This document shows, piece after piece, positions 56,153 to 63,765 of a stretch of DNA of 64,000 nt. The position numbers and the translations under genes are program-made. The stretch comes from JAZOXB01 sp040096185 (GTDB taxonomy: Bacteria > Bacillota > Clostridia > Oscillospirales > Oscillospiraceae): contig NZ_JBBMFF010000244.1 in NCBI RefSeq assembly GCF_040096185.1, positions 62,001 to 126,000 of the forward strand. Reading direction: 5' to 3'. Each line of letters opens with the position of its first letter. The first letter of the stretch is position 1. A model generated the notes under the pieces. That model had not been told where the DNA came from. It ran no database searches and saw nothing but the letters and a program-made list of their open reading frames with translations.

Positions 56153-56907
56153 TCCGCCCGAAGTATGTTGCCTCTTGCAGCGGAGGCAAGGACAGTGTAG
56201 CGACGCTCCTGCTGGCTGCACAGCACAATGAGCCGCTTGACGAGGCGGTTTTCAGTGAGGTCATGTTCGACAAAAACACAAGCGGCGAAGTCCCGGAACA
56301 CCGGGACTTCATTTATGACCGGCTCAAGCCCTTCTGCGAAAAGGAGCTGGGCATCAAGTTCACCATTCTCCATGCGGACAAGACCTACGATGAGGTGTTC
56401 CATCATGTCATCTCCCGCGGACCGCACAAGGGCAAGGTTCGCGGTTTTGCGTGGGCCGGGATGTGCGCGGTCAATCGGGACTGCAAAATCCCGCCCGTCC
56501 GAAAGTACAATGCCGCGCTTTCTCCGGACACCGTGAGCTATGTCGGCATCGCGGAGGATGAGCCAAAACGCCTTGCTCGTCTGGATGAAATAACGAAGGT
56601 CAGTCTGCTTGCCAAATACGGTATGACCGAGGCGGACGCCTACAAGCTCTGTCAGGATCACGGGCTGCTTTCCCCAATTTATGCTCACTGCCGGAGAAAC
56701 GGCTGCTGGTTCTGTCCCAACGCCAGTGACTCGGAGCTGCTGCACATGGTCACGAAGCACCCTGAGATGTTTGACCGACTGATTGAATGGGAGAAGGAAG
56801 ACAACATATTCCATCGTCGAATGACACGCAGAGAAACCCCATCTGAGGTAAAGGCTCGTTTATTGAGCAAATTCCAGACGGGGTTTTCTTCGCCCAAAAG
56901 CAAATAA
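56149..56907 (+). CDS. PAPS-reductase-family PP-loop ATPase (ICE2)
   Basis: 252 residues. PP-loop CSGGKDSVATLLLAAQ near residue 9, FDKNTSGEVPEHRDFIYDRL in the adenylate pocket, and cysteines in AWAGMCAVNRDCK and CRRNGCWFCPNAS. The GCWFCPNA motif resembles DndC-like and phage PP-loop enzymes that handle sulfur or modify nucleotides. It differs clearly from ICE1's protein at 25527, so the two were not inherited together. It lies between topB and the ArdC-like gene. Confidence 0.83.
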   Translation: MIRPKYVASCSGGKDSVATLLLAAQHNEPLDEAVFSEVMFDKNTSGEVPEHRDFIYDRLKPFCEKELGIKFTILHADKTYDEVFHHVISRGPHKGKVRGFAWAGMCAVNRDCKIPPVRKYNAALSPDTVSYVGIAEDEPKRLARLDEITKVSLLAKYGMTEADAYKLCQDHGLLSPIYAHCRRNGCWFCPNASDSELLHMVTKHPEMFDRLIEWEKEDNIFHRRMTRRETPSEVKARLLSKFQTGFSSPKSK

Positions 56908-56923
56908 GAAAAGGAGGTTTGAG

Positions 56924-58798
56924 ATGGCTGAAAACAAAAATGCACAGCAAGTCCGCGAGATTACGGACAAGCTGGAACAGGGCATCAAGGAGCTGTTTGA
57001 ATCCGAGCGGTTCAAGGAATATCTCCGCACGATGTCCAAGTTCTACAACTATTCCTTCAACAACACGCTGCTCATTGCGATGCAGAAGCCAGAAGCAACC
57101 TATGTTGCCGGTTATACCTCGTGGCAGCGAAACTTCGACCGTCAGGTCATGAAGGGCGAAAAGGGCATCAAGATTCTCGCGCCCACGCCGTACAAGGCTC
57201 AGGAAGAGCGCGAGAAGATTGACCCCGTGACGCAGAAGCCGGTGATCGGTGCAGACGGAAAGACTGTCACGGAGACGGTTGAGGTTCTGCGTCCTGCCTT
57301 CAAGGTGGTCAGTGTCTTCGATGTTTCCCAGACGGACGGCAAGGAGCTTCCGGACATCATCGTCGATGAACTGAAAGGCACCGTCGAGAACTACGAGGCG
57401 TTCTTCGATGCGCTCAAGCAGGAATCTCCCGTCCCCGTTTCCTTTGAGGATATTCCGGGCGGCGCAAAGGGATTCTTCTCGCCGGTTGAAAGCCGCATTG
57501 CCATTCAGGAGGGTATGAGCGAAATCCAGACGGTCAAAACCGCCATTCATGAGATCGCTCACGCCAAGCTCCACGCCTTCAAGCCTGACGAGAAAACCGC
57601 CCCCGAAGAAAAGAAGGATCGTCATACCAAGGAGGTTGAGGCAGAAAGCGTAGCCTACACTGTCTGTCAGCGGTACGGCATTGAAACCTCGGACTACTCC
57701 TTCGGCTACATCGCCGGTTGGTCTTCCGGCAAGGAAACCAAGGAACTGAAAAGCTCTCTGGACACCATCCGCAAGACGGCGGCTGAAATGATCGAGGGCA
57801 TTGACGCCAAGCTCAAGGTGCTGCTGGCAGAGAAAGCGCAGTCCGCAGAGAAAGATACCGAAGCCCCCGCAGAGCCGATGCCGGAAGTCCCCGTTTACCG
57901 CGAGACGGCGAATTATGCTTATGAAGCCGGTGAGCTGGAGTCATATCGTGCTTCTCTCACTGCAAACGTGGAATGCCGCCGTGCGATTGAGGCGGCAATC
58001 AGTTCTAACTACGGAGACAACCGGCTGGATGCGGATGCTGCCGTGAAAAGTGTCCTTGAGCAGTTCTCTCCGGAGCGCGTCCGATATGTCCTCGTAAACA
58101 CCATTCAGCAGAAAGACTTTGACGGACGCATTCCGCAGCCCCTCAAGGAGTGGGCGAAGAGCGTTGAGGTCTGTCCGGAGAACGCCTCCCGCTTCCTTGT
58201 GGATAAACCCAATCCCGGACTGACAGCACTTTTCGTCGATGCGTTCCGTCAGCAGACCGAAGCTCAAAAGGATGTCACTTCTGAGAAGGCAACGGAAAGA
58301 GACCCAGAGGTCGTTGCATGGGAGAATGATGAGATTACCTCTATTGAGGTAAAAACCGTGGAGGTCAAGTCCCCCCTTGCTCCCTTGCCGGAGGAAGCAG
58401 CGAAAGCACCGAAGGCACACCGTCTGACCGCCGAAGAGAAGGAAATCAAAGCCGCCATCATGGACACGCTCAAGGGGCAGATTGCCTATAACAATGACGG
58501 TATGCGGGCGTCCTATCGCGCCTCTAACCACTCCTTCAATCTGCTGGCGCGGAACGGCGTCAAAATTGAGGGCAACACGGTCACGCAGAACGGTGAGCCG
58601 CTGTTCAAAATCCATCGCCGTCATGCGGCGCGGAAAACGCAGGGCTGCTATCGTGAGCTGATGCCGACGCTGGAATACGTCAAGCAGGAGCAGAAGCAGG
58701 AAAAGCCCTCCATCCGCAATCAGCTCAAAGCTGCCGCGAAAACACAGCCGGAGAAGAAATCCCCGGTCAAATCCAAAACACACGACATGGAGTTGTGA
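56924..58798 (+). CDS. ArdC-like antirestriction metalloprotein with DUF3849 (ICE2)
   Basis: 624 residues from ATG 56924 with AAAGGAGG upstream. N-terminal ArdC-like ssDNA-binding region (LRTMSKFYNYSFNNTLLIAMQKPEATYVAGYTSWQRNFDRQVMKGEKGIKILAP), zinc site HEIAHAKLH at about 208, and ESVAYTVCQRYGIETSDYSF. DUF3849 follows at about 320-450 (YAYEAGELESYRASLTANVECRRAIEAAI), then a LPD-like C-terminal part (ITYNNDG-type). ArdC protects incoming single-stranded DNA. The tail KTHDMEL recurs in the next gene as KGKDMEL. Confidence 0.87.
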   Translation: MAENKNAQQVREITDKLEQGIKELFESERFKEYLRTMSKFYNYSFNNTLLIAMQKPEATYVAGYTSWQRNFDRQVMKGEKGIKILAPTPYKAQEEREKIDPVTQKPVIGADGKTVTETVEVLRPAFKVVSVFDVSQTDGKELPDIIVDELKGTVENYEAFFDALKQESPVPVSFEDIPGGAKGFFSPVESRIAIQEGMSEIQTVKTAIHEIAHAKLHAFKPDEKTAPEEKKDRHTKEVEAESVAYTVCQRYGIETSDYSFGYIAGWSSGKETKELKSSLDTIRKTAAEMIEGIDAKLKVLLAEKAQSAEKDTEAPAEPMPEVPVYRETANYAYEAGELESYRASLTANVECRRAIEAAISSNYGDNRLDADAAVKSVLEQFSPERVRYVLVNTIQQKDFDGRIPQPLKEWAKSVEVCPENASRFLVDKPNPGLTALFVDAFRQQTEAQKDVTSEKATERDPEVVAWENDEITSIEVKTVEVKSPLAPLPEEAAKAPKAHRLTAEEKEIKAAIMDTLKGQIAYNNDGMRASYRASNHSFNLLARNGVKIEGNTVTQNGEPLFKIHRRHAARKTQGCYRELMPTLEYVKQEQKQEKPSIRNQLKAAAKTQPEKKSPVKSKTHDMEL

Positions 58799-58810
58799 GA
58801 AAGGAGACGC

Positions 58811-60004
58811 ATGAAGAAATACACAGACGTTGACATCATCGCGGAGCTTCAAAAGCTCGTGGACAGTCATGTAGACAGCTACAAGGAAGACTTCGACATC
58901 GACAAGCGCATCATCCGCCGCGCTGCCGAAAGCCAGAATCCCGAAGAGAAAACGCTGATGTGGTTCTGCCGTCCGCATGGAACGCACTGCCTCAACGAAA
59001 ATCAGGTCTTCATTCAAGGAACGCGGGATCACAATACCTTCCGTTTCTATGCGGAGCAGACCTACGACGAGTGCATTGCCCGTGTCATTGTCCCGAAAGC
59101 TGTCAAGCGCGGCAAGGTGTTCGGGGATGTCTTTGAGATCAACTACCGGGAACAGGCGGCAAATGTGGCGCAGAACTCGGTTGCGCCGGATCATGACCGG
59201 CTGACCTTTGCGGATGGCTTTGTGCTGGAAGCCCCCTGCCGCAGCAGCTTCGATGAGGCAATGGCTCTGGTCGGTGAGCATGGCGGCGTACAAGCCCACC
59301 GGACGCTCCCGAAGGACGCGGAGGCTCTGACAGAAGTGTTGACCAAGCAGAAAAGCCGCCGTGACAGACTGCCGGAGGCAGAAAGGACAGAGACGCTTGC
59401 CCCTCTGCCCGTTGCAGAACTCCGCAAGTACGAGGCAGTCAAAAAGGCGCATCCCGACGCGCTGGTTTGCTTTGCCCAGAACGGCTATTTTGAGCTGTAT
59501 GGCAAGGACGCGGAAAAAGCCGCGCCCTTGCTCGGCACGAAGCTCCTTGAGAAGAAGGTGCGCGGCAAGCCCTCCATGCCGGTGACCGGCTTCCGTGAAA
59601 CTGCATGGGTAGCAGCATCAAAGAAGCTCTTGCAGTCCGGTGCGGATGTCTTTCTCAGCAAGGACGGCGAGACCTTCAAGGAACTCAAAGCCGCAGATTA
59701 CATTCCTGTCGGCGCGACGCTGAATGTGGACGGCATCAAGTGCAGAATCGACGCGGTTGATTTTGCCGCTGATGAAGTCCGGCTGACCAACATCGAGGAC
59801 AAGAACCGCCCCATCCGCTTTTCGGAAAGCATCCAGTATGTCCGCTCCTATGTGGAGGATGCCGGAACTGCTATCTATGACACCATCCCCAAGAAACCCG
59901 CTGCCCGTGAATCCATCCGTGACAAGCTGAAATCCGCGCAGAAAGCCCAGCCGTCCCACACACCGAAGCCGCAGAAAAACAAAGGAAAGGATATGGAACT
60001 CTGA
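58811..60004 (+). CDS. MutS-I-like / LPD protein of unknown function (ICE2)
   Basis: 397 residues from ATG 58811 (GAAAGGAG upstream). The N-terminal about 170 residues are an alpha/beta domain (TDVDIIAELQKLVDSHVDSYKEDFDID). Residues about 205-280 (HPDALVCFAQNGYFELYGKDAEKAAPLLGTKLL...PVTGFRETAWVAASKKLLQSGADVFLS) resemble the mismatch-recognition N-terminal domain of MutS, which reads FYELFxxDA. A small beta domain follows, then a Lys-rich tail. The MutS-like fold is inferred from the pattern. Its place between two antirestriction genes suggests a role in protecting transferred DNA. Confidence 0.65.
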   Translation: MKKYTDVDIIAELQKLVDSHVDSYKEDFDIDKRIIRRAAESQNPEEKTLMWFCRPHGTHCLNENQVFIQGTRDHNTFRFYAEQTYDECIARVIVPKAVKRGKVFGDVFEINYREQAANVAQNSVAPDHDRLTFADGFVLEAPCRSSFDEAMALVGEHGGVQAHRTLPKDAEALTEVLTKQKSRRDRLPEAERTETLAPLPVAELRKYEAVKKAHPDALVCFAQNGYFELYGKDAEKAAPLLGTKLLEKKVRGKPSMPVTGFRETAWVAASKKLLQSGADVFLSKDGETFKELKAADYIPVGATLNVDGIKCRIDAVDFAADEVRLTNIEDKNRPIRFSESIQYVRSYVEDAGTAIYDTIPKKPAARESIRDKLKSAQKAQPSHTPKPQKNKGKDMEL

Positions 60005-60005
60005 T

Positions 60006-60221
60006 ATGAAGAATTTTACCGTGGAAGAAATCAACCTGATGTGCTGCTTCAATACGTCCAGCCGCAAGCGGCTGATCGACGATATGAAGAGCGTCACCCT
60101 GAACGACATGGACGGCGAGATCGCAGAGCTGATGTATAAGACCATCCGGAAGCTCGAAGCCATGACTGACGCAGAGTTTGAGGAACTGTATATCATGCCG
60201 GACGGCATGATGGATGACTGA
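60006..60221 (+). CDS. transposon-transfer assisting protein (TTRAP family, ICE2)
   Basis: 71 residues. FTVEEINLMCCFNTSSRKRLIDDMKSVTLNDMDGEIAELMYKTIRKLEAMTDAEFEEL is a clear TTRAP-family sequence and shares the final KLQAMTD/KLEAMTD block with ICE1's protein at 33176. Starts one base after the preceding stop region. Confidence 0.85.
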   Translation: MKNFTVEEINLMCCFNTSSRKRLIDDMKSVTLNDMDGEIAELMYKTIRKLEAMTDAEFEELYIMPDGMMDD

Positions 60222-60234
60222 AAGGAGGATGCCT

Positions 60235-62007
60235 ATGCCCGTATTAGACGGTAATTTTGAAGCCTTCGTCACAAACCTTGGCAAGTACAACGAGGGTATG
60301 CTGGTCGGTGAGTGGGTGAAGCTGCCCACCACCGAAGAAGAGATGCAGAAGGTTTTTGAGCGTATCGGGATCGGCAAGCAGGATGAGTTCGGTCAGCCCT
60401 ATGAAGAGTGGTTTATTACCGACTACGAATGCCCGATCTACGGCGTCCAGAAGATGCTTGGCGAGTACGAGAGCCTTGATAAGCTCAACTACCTCGCCGC
60501 CTTGATTGACGAGCTTTCCCTGAGCGATCAGGAAAAGCTCGTTGCCATTATGGAGGCTGGCTGCGATGAGGTCAGCGACATCGACGATCTCATCAACCTG
60601 ACGTTCAATCTGGACTGCTACGACATCATGCCCGGTATCAACGATGAATCCGACCTCGGCTACTATTACGCCCACGAAGCCGGTATCTACTCTGAAAAGG
60701 ATCTCGGTCCTCTGGCAAATTACATCGACTATGAACGCTATGGGCGCGACATTGCGATGGATGAGCAGGGACGCTTCACCGATGAGGGCTATGTCCGTGT
60801 CGCAAGCGAGAGGTGGGACAGGCAGTTTAACGGTGAGCTTGATGATATTCCCGACGAATACCGGATTACCGGCTCAGGGGAAGCCGCCGAGCGTGACAGC
60901 ACCATCGCCGTTCTCGTTGTTGAGCCGGGAAAGGAGCCTTATGTGAAGGAGATTGACTCCGGTCTGGAGTCCTTGCAGCATGAGGTCGGCGGCTGCATCG
61001 AGGCGATTTATCCCTACGAAGACCCGGTTGCCTTAGTCTGCAACGAGGAAGGCAAGCTGGAAGGTCTGCCTCTGAACCGCGCTCTGCGCGATGAGGACGG
61101 TGACATCTACGACGTTGTTGCCGGAACATTCATGGTAGTTGGCTTGACGGATGACAGCTTCGGCTCTCTGACCGTAGAGCAGATGCAAAAGTTCTCTGAC
61201 CACTTCAAGGTGCCGGAGCAGTTTGTTAAGTTGGGCGATAAGATTGTGGCAATTCCCATGATCTCGAAGGAACAGCAGAAGCAGGAAGCTACCGAGCAGA
61301 AGGACTTTGAGATGAATGCCGATACCTCCGGTCTGACGGTTGCCGGACACATCGGGACGTGGCACACCATTGACCAGCACGAGGTCGGCGGTCACAGCTT
61401 TTACCTTATGGAGCATGACACCTACGGCGATGAGGCTGCCTGCATCATTGTCGATGAGCGCGGCAAGCTCGTCCTTGATGATGTCTACAACGGCTTTGAC
61501 GATGACACGCTCCGCCTTCTCGACCTTGAGGTCAAGGAAGTGCCGGAAATGCCCGACCCTGCGCTCACTGTGCAGGATATGAAGGACTACGGCTACGCAT
61601 GGGCTGGCGTTCTTCCCGCCGGTCAGGAGGCGGCTGAGAAGGCTTTGGAGAAGGGCTGCGAGGTTTACCGTCTCTATTCCGATAACACCGAGGGCTTGTG
61701 CGTGGATGCCAAGGAGATTGCCGATCATGCGGCAAAGGGCGGAATGCTCGGTATCAGCAAGGAAAGCTGGATGGCGGCACTTGAGAAGGAAAACTATCTC
61801 AAGGCAGCAGAGATGTCGATGGAGGATGACTACGGCATGATTGATGGGATCATCAACAACGGTCCGAAGGAGGACAAGACCGCAGAGGTCAAAGCCCCCG
61901 AAACCGGCGAGAAGTCCTCCATCATGGACAGGCTCAAGTCTGCAAAGGCTGAAAAGCAGAAGGAATGCTGCCCTCCCAAAAAGCACAAAGGAGAGATTGA
62001 GCTGTGA
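60235..62007 (+). CDS. ArdA antirestriction protein fused to DUF3846 and LPD-type domains (ICE2)
   Basis: 590 residues from ATG 60235 with AAAGGAGG upstream. Residues about 1-195 are ArdA-like (acidic; WFITDYECPIYGV, LNYLAALIDELSLSDQEKL, YYYAHEAGIYSEKDLGPLANYIDYERYGRDIAMDE). Residues about 215-320 are DUF3846 (IAVLVVEPGKEPYVKEIDSGLESLQHEVGGCIEAIYP...FMVVGL). The later part has an LPD-like region (GLTVAGHIGTWHTIDQHEVGGHSFYLMEHDTYGDEAACIIVDERGKLV) and ends in a Lys-rich tail. ArdA mimics DNA and inhibits type I restriction. Confidence 0.86.
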   Translation: MPVLDGNFEAFVTNLGKYNEGMLVGEWVKLPTTEEEMQKVFERIGIGKQDEFGQPYEEWFITDYECPIYGVQKMLGEYESLDKLNYLAALIDELSLSDQEKLVAIMEAGCDEVSDIDDLINLTFNLDCYDIMPGINDESDLGYYYAHEAGIYSEKDLGPLANYIDYERYGRDIAMDEQGRFTDEGYVRVASERWDRQFNGELDDIPDEYRITGSGEAAERDSTIAVLVVEPGKEPYVKEIDSGLESLQHEVGGCIEAIYPYEDPVALVCNEEGKLEGLPLNRALRDEDGDIYDVVAGTFMVVGLTDDSFGSLTVEQMQKFSDHFKVPEQFVKLGDKIVAIPMISKEQQKQEATEQKDFEMNADTSGLTVAGHIGTWHTIDQHEVGGHSFYLMEHDTYGDEAACIIVDERGKLVLDDVYNGFDDDTLRLLDLEVKEVPEMPDPALTVQDMKDYGYAWAGVLPAGQEAAEKALEKGCEVYRLYSDNTEGLCVDAKEIADHAAKGGMLGISKESWMAALEKENYLKAAEMSMEDDYGMIDGIINNGPKEDKTAEVKAPETGEKSSIMDRLKSAKAEKQKECCPPKKHKGEIEL

Positions 62008-62225
62008 GCAGAAGTCAGAAATGGCGGCAGGAGTGGTCATTCTTCATCGGGGATAGCGGACGCCGGAAGTATAACCGCTTCTGTGTCCGCTGTGTCCATA
62101 GCTGCAAGCAGAGCTTCCGTGCGGATCTCATCGCCTGTCCGGACTTCTCCCGGAAGGGGGCGCAGAGTAGACAATTAGGGGTTGAAAAAGCCTGTGATTG
62201 CAAGCCTCAGAGCGACGCAAATTGA
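62004..62225 (+). CDS. Cys-rich VLP domain protein (ICE2)
   Basis: 73 residues from GTG 62004, overlapping the ArdA gene by 4 bases. SFFIGDSGRRKYNRFCVRCVHSCKQSFRADLIACPDFSRKG is the VLP signature. Normally mobC and relaxase genes follow such a protein in Tn1549-like elements. Here the sequence after about 62165 is non-coding, so the tail (SRQLGVEKACDCK...) may be read-through into foreign DNA after a deletion. Confidence 0.72.
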   Translation: MSRSQKWRQEWSFFIGDSGRRKYNRFCVRCVHSCKQSFRADLIACPDFSRKGAQSRQLGVEKACDCKPQSDAN

Positions 62226-62320
62226 CCAACCTAAGTGATTGTATTCCCTGCGCGGTTTCATCCTTAGCGCGGAAATAAGTGTCGATTTCGGCACTTGTTT
62301 GAATGCCCGGAAAACGAATC

Positions 62321-62370
62321 AAGAGCCTCTGTCGATGCCCGTTTGGGTGTCGGCAGAGGCTCTTTTTTTG
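62321..62370 (+). terminator. terminator of the ICE2 transfer operon
   Basis: AAGAGCCTCTGTCGA pairs with TCGGCAGAGGCTCTT (one offset base) around TGCCCGTTTGGGTG, then TTTTTTT. Confidence 0.86.
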
Positions 62371-62457
62371 TGTCTTTTCCTTGAATTTTACCGTAAAATC
62401 ATTCGCTAATCCATAGTAACACCATTAGCGTTTCTGTATCACTATGGTTCTAATCCA

Positions 62458-62483
62458 TATAATATTCATGAGCGATTTAGAAA
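62458..62483 (+). promoter_or_regulatory. -10 box and operator-like site of the XRE gene
   Basis: TATAAT (62458-62463) is followed after seven bases by AGCGATTTAGAAA (62471-62483), which would cover the transcription start. The same 13-base sequence occurs at 62933-62945, ten bases past another TATAAT. I read it as the XRE protein's binding site. Confidence 0.6.
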
Positions 62484-62501
62484 AGGAACAGGTAAACGCC
62501 C

Positions 62502-62837
62502 ATGATTGATAAACGAATAGGAAAGCGCGTTAAGCAAGCCCGTGAGCGTCTTGGTATTACACAAGAGGATCTTGCAGAAAAGACCGGCTTAACCACAAAT
62601 TATATTTCCACCGTCGAGAGAGGGATGTCATTTCCGCGTTGCGAGAAGCTGATTATTTTGCTCAATGGCTTGGAGACATCCGCTGATTCAATTTTCTGCG
62701 ATGTCTTAGAGCATAGCGGAGAGGCAAAAGCCTCAGAACTCTCAAAGAAAATTGCTGATCTTCCTCCCGAAGCGCAAAAGCGTATTTTGCAAATGGTTGA
62801 GTTGATGATCCAGCAAGAGAAGGATAACATGAAGTAA
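62502..62837 (+). CDS. XRE-type HTH regulator (ICE2)
   Basis: 111 residues. HTH residues about 8-62: RVKQARERLGITQEDLAEKTGLTTNYISTVERGMSFPRCEKLIILLNGL, then a helical tail (LSKKIADLPPEAQKRILQMVELMIQQEKDN) for dimerisation. It probably represses itself and the SLOG gene through shared sites. The sequence resembles regulators near the integrase end of Tn1549-like elements. Confidence 0.87.
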   Translation: MIDKRIGKRVKQARERLGITQEDLAEKTGLTTNYISTVERGMSFPRCEKLIILLNGLETSADSIFCDVLEHSGEAKASELSKKIADLPPEAQKRILQMVELMIQQEKDNMK

Positions 62838-62917
62838 GCTCATTGAAGGCTGCGTGATTTTTCACGCAGTTTTTTCTTTTGCCGACTTATTTCTACAAAT
62901 TTCTTGATTTTCTATGC

Positions 62918-62945
62918 TATAATCTATGTATAAGCGATTTAGAAA
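62918..62945 (+). promoter_or_regulatory. -10 box and operator-like site of the SLOG gene
   Basis: TATAAT at 62918-62923 and, ten bases later, AGCGATTTAGAAA at 62933-62945, identical to the site before the XRE gene. GCTAATACATA (about 62951) resembles the CTAATCCATA motif there. No good -35 box is visible. Confidence 0.6.
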
Positions 62946-62977
62946 CACACGCTAATACATATAAGGAGATCAAGAAT

Positions 62978-63493
62978 ATGAAAAGTTGTGCCTTCACCGG
63001 ACACCGACCTCAAAATTTACCCTTTGGCTTTCGTGAGGATGATGAACGCTGCACTGCGCTCAAAGAAACCCTAAAAAAACAAATTATCTCTTTGATTACA
63101 GATGAAAATGTCACCCACTTTATCTCTGGCATGGCTCTCGGCGTTGATATGTACGCCGCCGAAATCGTTCTGGAACTGAAGAAGACTTATCCAGGCATTA
63201 CGCTTGAGAGTGCTATACCGTGCGAAACACAGGCAGCCAAGTGGAATGCAGCAATGCGCGAAAGGTACTATGGCATTGCCGCTCAATGTGATAAAGAAAC
63301 GCTTCTTCAAACGCACTATACTCCTGACTGCATGGACAAGCGCAATCGGTACATGGTAGATCACGCTGATTACATCATTGCAGTATGGGACGGCAAGCCC
63401 AGCGGTACAGGCAAGACAGTGATGTACGCCCAAAGCAAGGGGAAGGTAATCATCAAAGTCAATCCGGCAACACTCACGGTTGAACGGTTATAA
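62978..63493 (+). CDS. SLOG/DUF1273 family protein (YpsA-like, ICE2)
   Basis: 171 residues from ATG 62978 with AAGGAG upstream; an in-frame extension lacks a ribosome site. CAFTGHRPQNLPFGF, FISGMALGVDMYAAEIVLELKK, and VDHADYIIAVWDGKPSGTGKTVMYAQSKGK are the Rossmann-like SLOG features of the DprA/YpsA superfamily. These bind nucleotides or ssDNA and in some systems sense stress or nucleotide signals. The gene shares an operator-like site with the XRE gene. Confidence 0.86.
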   Translation: MKSCAFTGHRPQNLPFGFREDDERCTALKETLKKQIISLITDENVTHFISGMALGVDMYAAEIVLELKKTYPGITLESAIPCETQAAKWNAAMRERYYGIAAQCDKETLLQTHYTPDCMDKRNRYMVDHADYIIAVWDGKPSGTGKTVMYAQSKGKVIIKVNPATLTVERL

Positions 63494-63765
63494 ATGCCCA
63501 AAAACGCCTCCGCAAATCAATCCTTGCTTAAATCGCAAAAATCATTTCTAAAATACAAACGCAGTACACTATTCCGCGATTGTGGAATCCGTGTACTGCG
63601 TTCATTTTTTTGTGCAGCCTTTCACGGCTCAAGAAGAAGTCACTCTGTTTCGGAAAGTCGAATAGTGCCTCCTATGAACAGCGCATTGAGTCAATGAATT
63701 TGAATCGCTGGAAACGGTTATTCGTTTCTGCTGCACTGCAAACGCCGAGTTAGAACTGAATAAGA
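63494..63765. other. gap between SLOG gene and integrase (ICE2)
   Basis: 272 bases without a supported gene. A terminator hairpin lies at 63557-63616. The remainder (63617-63765) has no RBS-supported frame and could contain the binding sites of the integrase or an excisionase remnant. Confidence 0.45.
63557..63616 (+). terminator. terminator after the SLOG gene
   Basis: AACGCAGTACAC...GTGTACTGCGTT arms with TATTCCGC/TGGAATCC inside, followed by CATTTTTTTG. Confidence 0.85.

Larger units (their letters stand above)
62226..62501. other. gap with terminator and regulator promoter (ICE2)
   Basis: 276 bases without a gene: a GCGCGG-rich piece, a strong terminator (62321-62370), then the promoter and operator-like sites of the XRE gene. 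TATAAT lies at 62458-62463. AGCGATTTAGAAA lies at 62471-62483. Two CTAATCCATA copies are at about 62406 and 62450. Confidence 0.55.
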
